Positions 1-11,785 of a DNA stretch of 40,750 nt are shown piece after piece. Source of the DNA: Bacteroidota bacterium (GTDB lineage Bacteria; Bacteroidota; Bacteroidia; Cytophagales; Cyclobacteriaceae). The notes under the pieces were generated by a model. The model was not told where the DNA came from. It searched no databases and saw only the letters and a program-made list of their open reading frames with translations. A program made the position numbers and the translations under genes. The first letter of the stretch is position 1. Each line of letters starts with the position of its first letter. The stretch spans positions 1-40,750 of the forward strand of contig QNXU01000269.1 in assembly GCA_003973485.1 (NCBI GenBank), in the 5' to 3' direction.

Positions 1-2
1 TC

Positions 3-2738
3 TTGGGTCTATATTATGTCTCAAAAGGTAGAAAATCTACTAAAGAAGAACCTGTACTAGGTGAGGGTAAAACTTTCTACAGTTCTGAAGAAGTAATAAT
101 TGCAATCAATGAGAAAAAAGTTTCTAAGCACGCTAATATCAAATTGAGAACTAAAGTTCGAAATGCTGATGGAGAGCTAGAAACTAAAATTATTGAAACA
201 GTAGCTGGTCGTGTTATTTTCAATGAAAGTGTACCTGAAGAGGTTGGTTACATTGATCAATTATTGACTAAGAAAAACTTGCAAGGTATAATTGCACACG
301 TTTATAAAATTGCGGGTTCTGCCAAAACAGCTAATTTCTTAGATAATATCAAAGAATTAGGTTTCCAAAGTGCTTACAAAGGCGGTCTTTCAATGGGACT
401 TGGAGATATTATGGTTCCTGAAGTTAAAGATACTTTAGTGGAACAAGCCAAAGAAGAAGTTGATGCAGTTTGGAATAATTACTTGATGGGTCTTATCACT
501 GATAATGAACGTTATAATCAGGTGATTGATATTTGGACTAGAATCAACTCTCAATTGACTAATACCTTAATGCAACAATTAGAAGAGGATAATCAAGGAT
601 TTAACTCTATCTATATGATGATGCACTCTGGAGCAAGGGGTTCAAGAGAGCAAATTCGTCAGTTGGGTGGTATGAGAGGTTTGATGGCTAAGCCGCAGAA
701 AAACCTAGCAGGTTCTGTAGGGGGAATTATTGAAAACCCAATTTTATCTAACTTCCGTGAGGGTCTTGATGTAATTGAGTACTTTATTTCTACACACGGT
801 GCTCGTAAAGGTCTTGCCGATACTGCTTTGAAAACTGCCGATGCAGGTTACTTAACAAGAAGGCTAGTTGACGTTGCGCAGGATGTTGTGGTAAATGAGG
901 TCGATTGCGGAACATTGAGAGGATTAAATGTTTCTGCATTGAAAGATAATGATGAAATAGTTGAATCTTTAGCAGAGCGAATTCTAGGTAGAGTTAGTGT
1001 ACATGATATATATCACCCACAAACAGAAGAATTAATAGTTTCTTCAGGTGAAACAATCACTGATGAAATTTGTGATAAAATAGATGAGGCTTTAATCGAA
1101 GAAGTAGAAATCAGATCTGTATTAACTTGTGAAACCCGTCAAGGAGTATGTAGCAAGTGTTATGGAAGAAACTTAGCTACATCTAAAATAGCTCAAAAAG
1201 GTGATTCAGTTGGAGTAATTGCAGCACAGTCAATCGGGGAACCTGGTACTCAGTTAACATTGAGAACTTTCCACGTTGGGGGTACAGCTTCAAATATTGC
1301 AGTTGAAGCAACTATCAAAGCAAAAACCGCTGGTATTGTAGAATTCGAAGACTTAAGAGCGATTCAGTCTACAGATGATGAAGGTGAATCAAGAACTGTT
1401 GTGATGGGTAGGTCTGGTGAAATAAAAATCATCGATCCGAAGAGCAAAAAAGTATTGATGAGTAATCACGTTCCTTACAGTGCAACTTTAAAGGTTAAAG
1501 AAGGACAAAAAGTTGAAAAAGATCAGGAATTATGTTTCTGGGATCCTTATAATGCTGTAATTCTTTCTGAATTTGAAGGGGTAACTGAGTTCGAAAGTAT
1601 CGAAGAAGGTATTACTTATAAAGAAGAATCTGATGAGCAAACTGGCCACAGGGAGAAAGTAATTATCGATACTAAGGATAAAACTAAAAACCCTGCAGTT
1701 ATTGTTAATACAAAAGGTCAAGACCCTAAAACTTACAATATCCCTGTAGGTGCTCACTTGTCGGTTGACGAAGGAGCTACCATTAAACCTGGACAGATTT
1801 TGGCTAAAATTCCTAGATCAACCAGTAAATCGAAGGATATTACAGGGGGTCTACCTCGAGTAACAGAATTGTTCGAAGCTAGAAACCCATCAAATCCAGC
1901 AGTAGTATCTGAGATTGATGGTGTTGTGACTTTCGGAGGTATCAAAAGAGGTAACAGAGAAATTTTCATCGAATCTAAAGATGGTGTTAAGAAAAGATAT
2001 TTAGTATCTCTTTCTAAGCATATCCTGGTTCAGGATAATGACTTTGTGAAAGCAGGTTATGCATTATCTGATGGCGCTACTACACCTTCTGATATCTTAT
2101 CGATTAAAGGACCAACTGCTGTTCAAGAATATATTGTGAACGAAATTCAGGAAGTTTATCGATTACAAGGTGTGAAGATAAATGATAAGCACATCGAAGT
2201 TATCGTAAGACAAATGATGCAGAAAGTTCAAGTGTTAGAGTCAGGAGATACTACTTTCTTACCAAACCAAGTTGTAGATCGCTTTGTATTCAGAGAGGAA
2301 AACGACAGAGTATTGGATATGAAAGTGGTTACAGATGCTGGTGATTCACCAAATCTGAAACCTGGTCAAATCATTTCAGCAAGAAAATTAAGAGATGAAA
2401 ATTCTACACTGAAAAGAAAAGACTTAAAACTTGTGAAAACAAGAGATGCTGAACCAGCTGTTTCTAAACCAACATTGCAAGGGATCACGCAATCTTCTTT
2501 AGGTACTGAAAGCTTTATTTCAGCTGCTTCCTTCCAGGAAACTACTAAAGTTCTAAGTGAAGCATCAATTAGAGGTAAAGCAGATCATTTGAATGGACTT
2601 AAAGAAAATGTAATTGTAGGGCACTTAATCCCTGCAGGTACTGGTTTGAGCGATTGGAGTGAAATGATTGTTGGCTCTAAAGATGAGCTGGATAGCATGA
2701 AGGAAAGTAAAGTAACAGAAGAAAAGACTGAAGCCTAA
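3..2738 (+). CDS. rpoC: DNA-directed RNA polymerase subunit beta' (C-terminal part, 5' truncated by window)
   Basis: ORF open to window start; contains [17 protein letters not shown] zinc motif, [24 protein letters not shown] and [23 protein letters not shown], all typical of RpoC. Confidence 0.98.
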   Translation: MGLYYVSKGRKSTKEEPVLGEGKTFYSSEEVIIAINEKKVSKHANIKLRTKVRNADGELETKIIETVAGRVIFNESVPEEVGYIDQLLTKKNLQGIIAHVYKIAGSAKTANFLDNIKELGFQSAYKGGLSMGLGDIMVPEVKDTLVEQAKEEVDAVWNNYLMGLITDNERYNQVIDIWTRINSQLTNTLMQQLEEDNQGFNSIYMMMHSGARGSREQIRQLGGMRGLMAKPQKNLAGSVGGIIENPILSNFREGLDVIEYFISTHGARKGLADTALKTADAGYLTRRLVDVAQDVVVNEVDCGTLRGLNVSALKDNDEIVESLAERILGRVSVHDIYHPQTEELIVSSGETITDEICDKIDEALIEEVEIRSVLTCETRQGVCSKCYGRNLATSKIAQKGDSVGVIAAQSIGEPGTQLTLRTFHVGGTASNIAVEATIKAKTAGIVEFEDLRAIQSTDDEGESRTVVMGRSGEIKIIDPKSKKVLMSNHVPYSATLKVKEGQKVEKDQELCFWDPYNAVILSEFEGVTEFESIEEGITYKEESDEQTGHREKVIIDTKDKTKNPAVIVNTKGQDPKTYNIPVGAHLSVDEGATIKPGQILAKIPRSTSKSKDITGGLPRVTELFEARNPSNPAVVSEIDGVVTFGGIKRGNREIFIESKDGVKKRYLVSLSKHILVQDNDFVKAGYALSDGATTPSDILSIKGPTAVQEYIVNEIQEVYRLQGVKINDKHIEVIVRQMMQKVQVLESGDTTFLPNQVVDRFVFREENDRVLDMKVVTDAGDSPNLKPGQIISARKLRDENSTLKRKDLKLVKTRDAEPAVSKPTLQGITQSSLGTESFISAASFQETTKVLSEASIRGKADHLNGLKENVIVGHLIPAGTGLSDWSEMIVGSKDELDSMKESKVTEEKTEA

Positions 2739-2756
2739 TTCAGTCTTTTCTTAAAA
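2719..2756 (+). terminator. Stem-loop overlapping the rpoC stop codon
   Basis: AAGAAAAGACTGAA-gcctaa-TTCAGTCTTTTCTT, perfect 14-bp stem; the rpoC TAA is in the loop. Confidence 0.6.
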
Positions 2757-2772
2757 TATAAATCCAATAATA

Positions 2773-3099
2773 ATGGAGGAAAATAAAGGTAATAAGAAAC
2801 AACAGAACCAAATTAACATTGAACTTCCTGATGATGTAGCGGAAGGAGTTTATGCTAATTTGGCAATGGTGGCTCACTCAAACAGTGAATTTGTAATTGA
2901 TTTCATAAGGTTAATGCCTGGTGTTCCAAAAGCAAAGGTGAAATCTAGAGTTGTAATAACTCCAGAACATGCCAAAAGGCTGTTGAATGCTTTAAAGGAC
3001 AATATTAGTAAGTATGAAAATAATTTTGGACCAATAAAGCAGTCAGAAGAATCACCAAAATTCCCTATGAATTTCGGTTCAAATGTTGGAGAAGCTTAA
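2773..3099 (+). CDS. DUF3467 domain protein
   Basis: 108 aa; ELPDDVAEGVYANLAMVAHSNSEFVIDFIRLMPGVPKAKVKSRVVITPEHAKRLL matches the DUF3467 family, in its usual position after rpoC. Confidence 0.85.
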   Translation: MEENKGNKKQQNQINIELPDDVAEGVYANLAMVAHSNSEFVIDFIRLMPGVPKAKVKSRVVITPEHAKRLLNALKDNISKYENNFGPIKQSEESPKFPMNFGSNVGEA

Positions 3100-3140
3100 G
3101 CTTATTCCTTATAAATTAGGACTTTGTGAAAATAATTAGT

Positions 3141-3172
3141 CAGATGTGTTTGGATAATGCATCTGTTTTTTT
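3141..3172 (+). terminator. Putative rho-independent terminator overlapping the rpsL promoter
   Basis: CAGATG-tgtttggataatg-CATCTG followed by T7. Confidence 0.55.
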
Positions 3173-3179
3173 ACCTTTG
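3149..3179 (+). promoter_or_regulatory. Bacteroidota sigma-A promoter for rpsL (TTTG-N19-TACCTTTG)
   Basis: -33 TTTG at 3149-3152 and -7 TACCTTTG (TAnnTTTG) at 3172-3179. Confidence 0.65.
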
Positions 3180-3225
3180 CAGTCCTAAAAATCTCAAGTA
3201 GTAATAGAAGATAAAGTTATAATAA

Positions 3226-3600
3226 ATGCCTACTATACAACAATTAGTTAAAAAGGGTAGAAAGAAATTGACTTCAAAGTCAAAATCTCCTGCTTTGGAT
3301 TCTTGCCCACAAAGAAGGGGTGTATGTACTCGTGTTTATACCACCACTCCGAAAAAGCCAAACTCAGCAATGAGAAAAGTGGCTAGGGTTAGGTTGACCA
3401 ATCAAAAAGAAGTGAACGCTTATATCCCAGGTGAAGGTCACAACCTTCAAGAGCACTCTATTGTGTTAATCAGGGGTGGAAGAGTGAAAGATTTGCCTGG
3501 TGTGAGATATCACATCATTAGAGGTGCATTGGATACTGCCGGTGTAAACGGTCGTACTCAAAGAAGATCAAAATATGGAGCAAAAAGACCTAAGAAATAA
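3226..3600 (+). CDS. rpsL: 30S ribosomal protein S12
   Basis: [13 protein letters not shown]...[16 protein letters not shown]...[16 protein letters not shown]. Confidence 0.99.
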   Translation: MPTIQQLVKKGRKKLTSKSKSPALDSCPQRRGVCTRVYTTTPKKPNSAMRKVARVRLTNQKEVNAYIPGEGHNLQEHSIVLIRGGRVKDLPGVRYHIIRGALDTAGVNGRTQRRSKYGAKRPKK

Positions 3601-3606
3601 AAAACG

Positions 3607-4074
3607 ATGAGGAAAGCAAAACCTAAAAAACGATATATTCTTCCAGATCCTAAATTTGGAGATACCTTAGTTACAAAATTTGTTAACTATTTAATGGTAG
3701 ACGGAAAGAAAAGTATTGCCTACAACATTTTTTATGAAGCCTTAGAAATGGCGGAAGAAAAAACAAAGGAGAATGGATTAGAAGTTTGGAAAAAAGCTTT
3801 ATCTAATATATCTCCTGCAGTTGAGGTGAAAAGTAGAAGAGTTGGTGGGGCTACATTCCAAGTACCTCTTGAAGTTCGTCCAGAGAGAAAAATATCTCTA
3901 GGGATCAAGTGGATGATTACATTCGCAAGAAAAAGAGGTGAAAAAACCATGACAGAACGTTTGGCTGGTGAAATCATCGCTGCTTCTAAAGGCGAAGGAG
4001 CTGCTATCAAAAAGAAAGATGATACGCACCGTATGGCTGAAGCAAATAAAGCATTTTCTCATTTTAGATTTTAA
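3607..4074 (+). CDS. rpsG: 30S ribosomal protein S7
   Basis: MRKAKPKKR...[29 protein letters not shown]; gene order. Confidence 0.99.
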   Translation: MRKAKPKKRYILPDPKFGDTLVTKFVNYLMVDGKKSIAYNIFYEALEMAEEKTKENGLEVWKKALSNISPAVEVKSRRVGGATFQVPLEVRPERKISLGIKWMITFARKRGEKTMTERLAGEIIAASKGEGAAIKKKDDTHRMAEANKAFSHFRF

Positions 4075-4085
4075 TAGCTAGTATA

Positions 4086-6203
4086 ATGGCAAGAGATCTC
4101 AGACTAACACGTAATATAGGTATCGCAGCACACATCGATGCCGGAAAAACTACTACTACTGAAAGGATTTTATACTATACAGGTGTAAGTCACAAATTAG
4201 GTGAAGTTCATGATGGTGCGGCCACTATGGATTGGATGGAGCAGGAGCAAGAGAGAGGTATTACGATTACTTCAGCTGCTACGACTGTTTTCTGGCCTTA
4301 CAAAGGTGAAGAATATCATATTAATATAATTGATACTCCAGGTCACGTTGACTTTACAGTTGAGGTGAATAGATCTTTAAGAGTATTAGATGGTTTAGTT
4401 TTCTTATTTAGTGCGGTTGATGGTGTTGAACCTCAATCAGAAACTAACTGGAGACTAGCAGATAATTATAATGTTTCTAGAATCGGTTTTGTAAACAAAA
4501 TGGATCGTGACGGTGCGGACTTTTTAAATGTTTGTCGTCAGGTAAAAGAAATGTTAGGGACTAAATCAGTTCCATTGCAGTTACCTATCGGAGCAGAAGG
4601 TAATTTCAAAGGAGTTGTTGATTTAGTTGAAATGAAAGCCTTCGTTTGGAACGAAGAAGATAACGGAATGACTTGGGAAGAGGTAGAAATACCTGCTGAC
4701 ATGGTTGATGAAGTAAATGAATATAGAGAGCATTTACTAGAGTCTGTAGCAGAGTATGATGAAACTTTAATGGAGAAATACTTTGAAGATCCTGAGTCAA
4801 TTAGTAAAGATGAAGTAATTGCTGCTTTAAGAGCTGCTACATTAGACTTGGCATTTGTCCCTATGATGTGTGGTTCTGCTTTTAAAAATAAAGGAGTTCA
4901 AACTTTGTTAAACTATGTAATGGAACTTTTACCTTCTCCATTAGATAGAGATAAAATTATTGGAACCAATCCGGATACTGACGAGCCAACATCAAGAAAG
5001 CCAACTTCAGATGATCCTTTTGCAGCATTAGCATTTAAGATTGCTACTGATCCATTTGTAGGTCGTTTATGTTTCGTGAGATCATATTCAGGTACATTGG
5101 AATCTGGTTCTTATGTTTTCAACACAAGAACAAATAAGAAAGAAAGAATTTCTAGAATATTCCAAATGCATGCTAATAAGCAAAACCAAATTGATACACT
5201 TCATGCTGGTGATATTGCTGCAGTTGTTGGATTTAAAGATATAAAAACTGGAGATACGCTTTGTAACGAGAAACATAAGATTGTTCTCGAATCAATGACT
5301 TTCCCTGAACCAGTTATTGGATATGCTATTGAGCCTAAAACTCAAGCAGATGTTGATAAAATGGGTATGGCTATCGCTAAATTAGTGGAAGAAGATCCAA
5401 CTCTTCAAGTTAATACTGATGAAGAAACAGGTCAAACAATCCTAAGAGGTATGGGAGAGTTGCACTTGGATATCATCATGGATCGTCTGAGACGTGAATT
5501 TAAAGTTGATGTTAATCAAGGTGCTCCACAGGTAGCTTATAAAGAGGCTATTACTACTCTTGTTGATCATAAAGAAGTTTATAAGAAACAATCAGGTGGT
5601 AAAGGTAAATTTGCAGATATCGTATTTAAGTTATCTCCAGCTGAGCCTGATGAAAAAGGTGAAATCCATCCAGGATTACAATTTGACAACAAAATTACTG
5701 GTGGAGTTATTCCTAAAGAATTCATACCTGCAATTCAGAAAGGATTTACGGAAGCTATGGTTAATGGTCCATTAGCAGGATATCCTGTAGAAGCAATGAA
5801 AGTTGAATTATACCATGGTAGTTTCCATGATGTCGATTCAGATGCTTTATCTTTCGAATTGGCAGCAAGAATTGGATTTAAAGAAGCAGCAAAAAAGGCT
5901 GGTCCTCAATTGCTTGAGCCTGTTATGAAAGTGGAAGTACTTACTCCAGAGGAATATACTGGACCTGTTACAGGTGATTTGAATAAAAGACGAGGTTTAA
6001 TGAAGGGGATGGATCCTAAAGGTGCAGCACAAGTAATTAGAGCTGACGTTCCATTGTCTGAATTATTTGGATATGTTACTGACCTAAGAACAATTAGTTC
6101 TGGTAGAGCAACTGCTTCCTTAACTTTTTCACACTATGACCCAGTTCCTCGAAATATTGCGGATGAAGTAATTGCAAAATCTAAAGGGGAGACTGTTAAA
6201 TAA
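4086..6203 (+). CDS. fusA: Elongation factor G
   Basis: [46 protein letters not shown]; 705 aa. Confidence 0.99.
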   Translation: MARDLRLTRNIGIAAHIDAGKTTTTERILYYTGVSHKLGEVHDGAATMDWMEQEQERGITITSAATTVFWPYKGEEYHINIIDTPGHVDFTVEVNRSLRVLDGLVFLFSAVDGVEPQSETNWRLADNYNVSRIGFVNKMDRDGADFLNVCRQVKEMLGTKSVPLQLPIGAEGNFKGVVDLVEMKAFVWNEEDNGMTWEEVEIPADMVDEVNEYREHLLESVAEYDETLMEKYFEDPESISKDEVIAALRAATLDLAFVPMMCGSAFKNKGVQTLLNYVMELLPSPLDRDKIIGTNPDTDEPTSRKPTSDDPFAALAFKIATDPFVGRLCFVRSYSGTLESGSYVFNTRTNKKERISRIFQMHANKQNQIDTLHAGDIAAVVGFKDIKTGDTLCNEKHKIVLESMTFPEPVIGYAIEPKTQADVDKMGMAIAKLVEEDPTLQVNTDEETGQTILRGMGELHLDIIMDRLRREFKVDVNQGAPQVAYKEAITTLVDHKEVYKKQSGGKGKFADIVFKLSPAEPDEKGEIHPGLQFDNKITGGVIPKEFIPAIQKGFTEAMVNGPLAGYPVEAMKVELYHGSFHDVDSDALSFELAARIGFKEAAKKAGPQLLEPVMKVEVLTPEEYTGPVTGDLNKRRGLMKGMDPKGAAQVIRADVPLSELFGYVTDLRTISSGRATASLTFSHYDPVPRNIADEVIAKSKGETVK

Positions 6204-6212
6204 TTAGGAATC

Positions 6213-6518
6213 ATGAATCAGAAAATTAGAATAAAGTTAAAATCATACGATCACAATTTAGTAGACAAGTCTTCTGAAAAAATTGTAAGAGCTGTAAAGA
6301 CAACAGGTGCAGTAGTGAGTGGTCCAATTCCTTTGCCTACTGACAAAGAAATTTTTACAGTATTGCGTTCTCCTCACGTAAATAAAAAATCTCGTGAGCA
6401 ATATCAGCTATGTACTTTTAAAAGACTAGTCGATATTTATTCAAATAGCGCAAAAACAGTTGACGCATTAATGAAACTTGAGCTTCCTAGTGGAGTTGAT
6501 GTTGAAATAAAAGTGTAA
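6213..6518 (+). CDS. rpsJ: 30S ribosomal protein S10
   Basis: [21 protein letters not shown]...[27 protein letters not shown]. Confidence 0.99.
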   Translation: MNQKIRIKLKSYDHNLVDKSSEKIVRAVKTTGAVVSGPIPLPTDKEIFTVLRSPHVNKKSREQYQLCTFKRLVDIYSNSAKTVDALMKLELPSGVDVEIKV

Positions 6519-6540
6519 TTAAACAATATTTTGAAATTGG

Positions 6541-6578
6541 AAAACCAATGGTCTGGCTATCATTGGTTTTTCTTTTTT
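6541..6578 (+). terminator. Rho-independent terminator between rpsJ and rplC
   Basis: AAAACCAATG-gtctggctat-CATTGGTTTT followed by TCTTTTTT. Confidence 0.75.
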
Positions 6579-6607
6579 AGAATTTTGTATTTTTTAATGT
6601 TGTAAGT

Positions 6608-6637
6608 TTTGTAGCTTATAATATTTTACTAACTTTG
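6608..6637 (+). promoter_or_regulatory. Bacteroidota promoter upstream of rplC (TTTG-N18-TAACTTTG)
   Basis: -33 TTTG 6608-6611, -7 TAACTTTG 6630-6637. Confidence 0.65.
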
Positions 6638-6696
6638 CAGTCCTTTCGGGAAAAGCTACGGTAAAACCCGTTAAAAGGTTGTTAATCAAATTAATA

Positions 6697-7335
6697 ATGT
6701 CTGGAATAATAGGAAAGAAAATCGGAATGACTAGTATCTACGGTGTCGATGGACGAAATGTCGCATGCACGGTGATAGAGGCTGGTCCTTGTGTGGTTAC
6801 ACAAGTAAAAAAAGAGGAAACCGATGGTTATTCTGCTATTCAATTGGGCTATGAAGAGCGCAAGGAGAAGAATACACCAAAAGCATTGCAGGGGCATTTC
6901 AAAAATGCTCAAACAACGCCTAAGAAAAAACTAGCTGAGTTTCGTGAATACGAAGGTTATGAAACTTTCGTAGACAAGTTTAGTCTTGGTCAAACGGTGA
7001 CTATCGGTGACGTTTTTGAAGAAGGTGATTATGTAGATGTTGCAGGTTCTTCAAAAGGTAAAGGATTTCAAGGTGTTGTAAAACGTCATGGATTCGGTGG
7101 AGTTGGTCAAGCAACTCATGGTCAGCATAATAGACAGAGAGCGCCTGGTTCAATAGGTGGTGCTTCTTATCCGGCAAGAGTATTTCCGGGTATGCGTATG
7201 GCTGGAAGAACAGGAGGAGAAAGAGTTAAAAACACTAACCTTAGAGTTTTGAAACTTATCCCAGAGAAAAATCTACTTTTAGTAAGTGGATCAGTGCCAG
7301 GTGCTAAAAATTCATTTGTAATAATAGAGAAATAA
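6697..7335 (+). CDS. rplC: 50S ribosomal protein L3
   Basis: [15 protein letters not shown]...[25 protein letters not shown]; the tracked TTG start at 6679 adds 6 aa, ATG at 6697 fits the family. Confidence 0.98.
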   Translation: MSGIIGKKIGMTSIYGVDGRNVACTVIEAGPCVVTQVKKEETDGYSAIQLGYEERKEKNTPKALQGHFKNAQTTPKKKLAEFREYEGYETFVDKFSLGQTVTIGDVFEEGDYVDVAGSSKGKGFQGVVKRHGFGGVGQATHGQHNRQRAPGSIGGASYPARVFPGMRMAGRTGGERVKNTNLRVLKLIPEKNLLLVSGSVPGAKNSFVIIEK

Positions 7336-7337
7336 AG

Positions 7338-7964
7338 ATGGAGCTTTCAATTTTAAAACATACAGGCGAAGACACCGGAAGAAAAGTTTCTTTATCGGAT
7401 GCCATCTTTGATATAGAGCCAAATGATCACGCTATTTACTTAGATGTGAAACAAAAAATGGCTAATGCGAGACAAGGAACGCATAAATCTAAAGAGAGAG
7501 CAGAAATTTCTGGTTCAACTAGAAAGATTAAAAAGCAAAAGGGTACTGGTACTGCACGTGCTGGTAGCATTAAATCACCAATTTTTAAAGGTGGTGGTAG
7601 AGTTTTTGGTCCTAGACCAAAAGATTATAGCTTTAAATTGAATAAAAAGTTAAAAGCTGTTGCTAGAAAATCAGCTTTAACTTATAAAGCAAAGGATCAG
7701 ATGATATCTGTATTAGAAGGTTTTACTTTTAATGAAGTAAAAACTAAAAATTATACAGATATGCTTAACAAATTGTCTTTGGATTCAAAGAAGACACTTT
7801 TAGTTCTTCCAGAAGTAGATAAGAATATCGTATTATCAGGAAGGAATATTAAGAATACGCAAGTAACTACAGTTGATTCATTAAATACATACGATGTACT
7901 TCATGCTGATCAGTTGCTTTTCGTTGAAGGTTCTTTAGAGAAAATTGAAAACTTATTTAAGTAA
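7338..7964 (+). CDS. rplD: 50S ribosomal protein L4
   Basis: [52 protein letters not shown]. Confidence 0.98.
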   Translation: MELSILKHTGEDTGRKVSLSDAIFDIEPNDHAIYLDVKQKMANARQGTHKSKERAEISGSTRKIKKQKGTGTARAGSIKSPIFKGGGRVFGPRPKDYSFKLNKKLKAVARKSALTYKAKDQMISVLEGFTFNEVKTKNYTDMLNKLSLDSKKTLLVLPEVDKNIVLSGRNIKNTQVTTVDSLNTYDVLHADQLLFVEGSLEKIENLFK

Positions 7965-7969
7965 AAGAT

Positions 7970-8257
7970 ATGAGCGTTTTAATAAAACCACTTGTTACGG
8001 AAAAAGTCTCAGCCCTCAACGAAAAAGGTAAATATGGATTTGTTGTAGATATAAATGCAAATAAAATCCAGATTAAAGCTGAGGTTGAAAAAACGTACGG
8101 TGTAAATGTAGAGAGCATCAATACTATGAAGTATTTGGGTAAACAAAAATCTCGTTACACTAAGTCTAGGATTCTTACTGGTAGAAAACCTAGTTTCAAA
8201 AAAGCAATTGTAACTGTAGCAGAAGGAGAGGTAATCGATTTCTACAGCGAAATTTAA
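7970..8257 (+). CDS. rplW: 50S ribosomal protein L23
   Basis: IKPLVTEKVSALNEKGKYGFVVD; position. Confidence 0.98.
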   Translation: MSVLIKPLVTEKVSALNEKGKYGFVVDINANKIQIKAEVEKTYGVNVESINTMKYLGKQKSRYTKSRILTGRKPSFKKAIVTVAEGEVIDFYSEI

Positions 8258-8268
8258 TGATCTGAAAA

Positions 8269-9090
8269 ATGGCAGTTAAAAAATTAAGACCAGTTACAGC
8301 TGGACAAAGATATAGGTTAGCACCGGATTATACCGAGCTAAGTAAAGTGGCTCCTGAAAAGTCATTACTTGCTCCGAGTAAAAAATCAGGTGGACGAAAC
8401 AATTCTGGACGAATGACTATGCGCTATTTAGGTGGCGGTCATAAACAGAGTTTAAGAATTGTTGATTTTAAAAGGAATAAATTCAACATCCCTGCTAAAG
8501 TAGCTACTTTAGAATACGATCCAGGAAGAACAGCTTTTATTGCTTTATTGCATTATGCTGACGGTGAAAAGAGATATATCTTGGCGCCAAATGGATTGAA
8601 AGTAGGAGATACTATTCAGTCTGGTAAAGATATTGCCCCTGAAGTAGGAAATGCACTTCCATTATCAAATATTCCGTTAGGTACGATTATTCATAATATA
8701 GAAATCAAACCAGGTGCGGGTGGTGCTATGTCAAGAAGTGCAGGTTCTTATGCACAATTGCTAGCTAGAGATGGAAAATATGCGACATTAAAATTGCCTT
8801 CTGGTGAAATGAGATTAGTATTAGCTACTTGTATGGCAACTATTGGTACTGTTTCAAATGCCGATCACATGATTGTGAAATTAGGTAAGGCAGGACGTAA
8901 ACGTTGGTTAGGTCGTAGACCTAGAACAAGAGCGGTTGTTATGAATCCAGTTGATCATCCAATGGGTGGTGGTGAAGGTAAGTCTTCTGGAGGTCACCCA
9001 AGATCAAGAAAAGGTTTATTGGCTAAAGGTTTAAAAACCAGAACGCCTAAGAAATATTCCAATAAATTAATTATCGGTAAAAAGAAATAA
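8269..9090 (+). CDS. rplB: 50S ribosomal protein L2
   Basis: [32 protein letters not shown]...[22 protein letters not shown]. Confidence 0.99.
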   Translation: MAVKKLRPVTAGQRYRLAPDYTELSKVAPEKSLLAPSKKSGGRNNSGRMTMRYLGGGHKQSLRIVDFKRNKFNIPAKVATLEYDPGRTAFIALLHYADGEKRYILAPNGLKVGDTIQSGKDIAPEVGNALPLSNIPLGTIIHNIEIKPGAGGAMSRSAGSYAQLLARDGKYATLKLPSGEMRLVLATCMATIGTVSNADHMIVKLGKAGRKRWLGRRPRTRAVVMNPVDHPMGGGEGKSSGGHPRSRKGLLAKGLKTRTPKKYSNKLIIGKKK

Positions 9091-9093
9091 TAG

Positions 9094-9372
9094 ATGGCTA
9101 GATCGTTAAAAAAAGGACCTTATATCGACTTTCGTCTTGAGAAGAAGGTTGATACTATGAATGACTCCGGTAAGAAGTCGGTTATCAAAACATGGTCAAG
9201 AAGATCTATGATTTCTCCTGATTTTGTTGGTCATACTTTTGCAGTACATAATGGAAATAAATTCATTCCTGTATATGTAACTGAGAACATGGTTGGACAC
9301 AAACTAGGGGAGTTCTCTCCTACTAGAAACTTCAGGGGTCATATAAATAAAAAAGATAAAGGTAAGAGATAA
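9094..9372 (+). CDS. rpsS: 30S ribosomal protein S19
   Basis: [17 protein letters not shown]...[16 protein letters not shown]. Confidence 0.99.
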   Translation: MARSLKKGPYIDFRLEKKVDTMNDSGKKSVIKTWSRRSMISPDFVGHTFAVHNGNKFIPVYVTENMVGHKLGEFSPTRNFRGHINKKDKGKR

Positions 9373-9758
9373 TGGAAGCAATAGCTAAATTAAATAACGT
9401 ACCTACTTCCCCTCGAAAAATGAGGATGGTAGTGGATCTTATCAGAGGTGAAAAAGTTAACCGTGCTTTGAATATTCTAAAATTTGAATCTAAGCATGGA
9501 GCAGCTAGAGTTGAGAAATTATTGCTTTCTGCAATTGCCAACTGGCAACAAGCAAATCCAGAACTAGATCTTGAAGATGCTGATTTATATGTTAAATCTG
9601 TACAAGTTGATGGTGGTAGGGTTTTAAAAAGACTTAGACCTGCTCCTCAGGGTAGAGCTCATAGAATTAGAAAAAGATCAAACCACGTAACTTTGATTGT
9701 TGACAGTGCTGCGGATAAAGCGGTATTGGCTGAAACTGATAACGCTGAAAATAAATAA
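9372..9758 (+). CDS. rplV: 50S ribosomal protein L22
   Basis: [22 protein letters not shown]...[19 protein letters not shown]-like C-terminus. Confidence 0.98.
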   Translation: MEAIAKLNNVPTSPRKMRMVVDLIRGEKVNRALNILKFESKHGAARVEKLLLSAIANWQQANPELDLEDADLYVKSVQVDGGRVLKRLRPAPQGRAHRIRKRSNHVTLIVDSAADKAVLAETDNAENK

Positions 9759-9760
9759 CA

Positions 9761-10495
9761 ATGGGACAGAAAGTTAATCCAATAGGTTTTCGATTAGGTA
9801 TCGTTCGCGGTTGGGAATCCAACTGGTACGGAGGAAAAGGTTTATCTTTTTCTGACAAGTTAATAGAAGATCAAAAAATCAGAGAATATATATTAGCTCG
9901 TATTCCAAAAGGTGGAATCTCTAAAATTGTTATCGAAAGAACTTTAAAAAGAATCACTTTAACTGTACATACTGCTAGACCAGGAGTTGTAATTGGAAAA
10001 GGTGGTAGTGAAGTTGATAAATTAAAAGAGGAGCTTAAGAAGTTGACAAATAAGGATGTTCAAATCAATATTTTTGAAATAAAACGTCCTGAATTAGATG
10101 CCAAATTAATAGGTGAGTCTATTGGTCAACAATTGAAAGCGAGAATATCTTACAGAAGAGCGATGAAGCAAGCAATTGCTTCAGCTATGAGAGTAGGAGC
10201 GCAAGGTATAAAGATTAAAGTTTCAGGTCGTTTAGGCGGAGCTGAAATGGCACGTACTGAAATGTATAAAGAGGGTAGAATTCCTTTGCATACATTGAGG
10301 GCAGATATCGACTATGAAACAACTCCAGCACATACAATTTATGGAACAATTGGTGTGAAAGTGTGGGTTTTCAAAGGAGAGGTTTTCGGCAAGAGAGACT
10401 TGTCGCTTAATGTTGGGGCTGGCGCACCTGGTAATAAAGGTGGTGGCCCGGCTAATAATAGAAGAAGTGAACGTCCTAAAAGAAAGCGTAAGTAA
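9761..10495 (+). CDS. rpsC: 30S ribosomal protein S3
   Basis: [23 protein letters not shown]...[35 protein letters not shown]. Confidence 0.99.
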   Translation: MGQKVNPIGFRLGIVRGWESNWYGGKGLSFSDKLIEDQKIREYILARIPKGGISKIVIERTLKRITLTVHTARPGVVIGKGGSEVDKLKEELKKLTNKDVQINIFEIKRPELDAKLIGESIGQQLKARISYRRAMKQAIASAMRVGAQGIKIKVSGRLGGAEMARTEMYKEGRIPLHTLRADIDYETTPAHTIYGTIGVKVWVFKGEVFGKRDLSLNVGAGAPGNKGGGPANNRRSERPKRKRK

Positions 10496-10505
10496 GCGCT
10501 TTCTT
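10480..10505 (+). other. Stem-loop at the rpsC stop codon / rpsC-rplP junction
   Basis: AAGAAAGCG-taagtaag-CGCTTTCTT, perfect 9-bp stem, no T-tract. Confidence 0.5.
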
Positions 10506-10524
10506 GGTAAAAGATTTTTAGAAA

Positions 10525-10956
10525 ATGTTACAGCCAAAAAGAACAAAATTTAGGAAAAAGCAAAAGGGTAGAGTAAAAGGAATTGCTCAGAGAGGTCATA
10601 GAATTGCCTTCGGAAGTTTTGCTTTAAAGTCACTGGAGCCGGGTTGGATTACCAGTAGACAGATAGAGGCAGCAAGGATTGCCATGACAAGAGCTATGAA
10701 AAGACAGGGTCAAGTATGGATCCGTATTTTCCCAGACAAGCCTATTACCAAAAAACCTGCTGAAGTTAGGATGGGTAAAGGTAAAGGTGCTCCAGAATAT
10801 TGGGTAGCAACTGTTAAGCCTGGAACAATCATGTTTGAAGCTGGTGGTGTATCAATGGCAGATGCTAAAGAAGCACTAAGATTAGCTGCACAGAAATTAC
10901 CAGTGAAAACCAAGTTTTCCGTAAGAAGGGATTACTCAGAAAATATAGTATCATGA
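10525..10956 (+). CDS. rplP: 50S ribosomal protein L16
   Basis: [19 protein letters not shown]...[18 protein letters not shown]. Confidence 0.99.
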   Translation: MLQPKRTKFRKKQKGRVKGIAQRGHRIAFGSFALKSLEPGWITSRQIEAARIAMTRAMKRQGQVWIRIFPDKPITKKPAEVRMGKGKGAPEYWVATVKPGTIMFEAGGVSMADAKEALRLAAQKLPVKTKFSVRRDYSENIVS

Positions 10957-11147
10957 AAAACACTGATATTAAAAAATTATCCATTGACGAGCTCAATGAG
11001 AATATAAAAGTTGAAGGACAAAAACTTCACAAGTTGAAGTTTGCACACGCAATCTCTCCTATAGAGAATCCTATGCAAATAAGAGATACTCGTAAGAATA
11101 TTGCTCGTTTGCAGACTGAACTAAGAAGTAAAGTACTTGCTAAATAA
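10953..11147 (+). CDS. rpmC: 50S ribosomal protein L29
   Basis: 64 aa between rplP and rps[20 protein letters not shown]. Confidence 0.95.
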   Translation: MKNTDIKKLSIDELNENIKVEGQKLHKLKFAHAISPIENPMQIRDTRKNIARLQTELRSKVLAK

Positions 11148-11155
11148 TTGCTAAG

Positions 11156-11410
11156 ATGGAAAGAAACCTTAGAAAGGAAAGAGTAGGGTTAGTTGTTAGT
11201 AACAAAATGGATAAGTCCATTACCGTTTCTGTAGAAAGAAAGGTTAAACACCCTATGTATGGTAAATTCGTAAAGAAAAATACCAAATTCATGGCTCATG
11301 ATGAGGCTAATGATTGTACTATTGGCGATACCGTCAGAATACAAGAAACTAGACCAATGAGCAAGAATAAAAAATGGAGATTAGTAGAAATCGTAGAAAG
11401 AGCTAAATAA
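11156..11410 (+). CDS. rpsQ: 30S ribosomal protein S17
   Basis: [35 protein letters not shown]. Confidence 0.98.
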   Translation: MERNLRKERVGLVVSNKMDKSITVSVERKVKHPMYGKFVKKNTKFMAHDEANDCTIGDTVRIQETRPMSKNKKWRLVEIVERAK

Positions 11411-11412
11411 CC

Positions 11413-11781
11413 ATGATACAACAAGAATCAAGATTAAGTGTTGCGGATAATAGTGGTGCCAAAGAGGTATTATGTATTCGCGTATTGGGCGGTACTAAGA
11501 AAAGGTATGCTTCCATTGGTGATAAAGTGATTGTAACTGTTAAGTCTGCTCTTTCTTCAAGTAATTTGAAAAAAGGTACCGTTTCTAGAGCTGTCATCGT
11601 ACGCACTAAGAAAGAGGTGAGAAGAAAAGATGGTTCTTATATTCGTTTTGAAGATAATGCAGCTGTGTTATTGAACCCAAATGATGAGCCAAGAGGTACT
11701 CGTATTTTCGGACCTGTTGCTAGAGAATTGCGTGAAAAGCAATTCATGAAAATTGTTTCTTTAGCACCTGAAGTATTATAA
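11413..11781 (+). CDS. rplN: 50S ribosomal protein L14
   Basis: [27 protein letters not shown]. Confidence 0.99.
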   Translation: MIQQESRLSVADNSGAKEVLCIRVLGGTKKRYASIGDKVIVTVKSALSSSNLKKGTVSRAVIVRTKKEVRRKDGSYIRFEDNAAVLLNPNDEPRGTRIFGPVARELREKQFMKIVSLAPEVL

Positions 11782-11785
11782 TATT

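Noticed and set aside
1530-1969. Minus-strand ORFs within rpoC (75 and 71 aa)
   Set aside because: Antisense shadows of a strongly conserved coding frame; no family resemblance or promoter.
3732-4010. 92-aa minus-strand ORF over rpsG
   Set aside because: Fully antisense to rpsG; composition explained by the sense codons.
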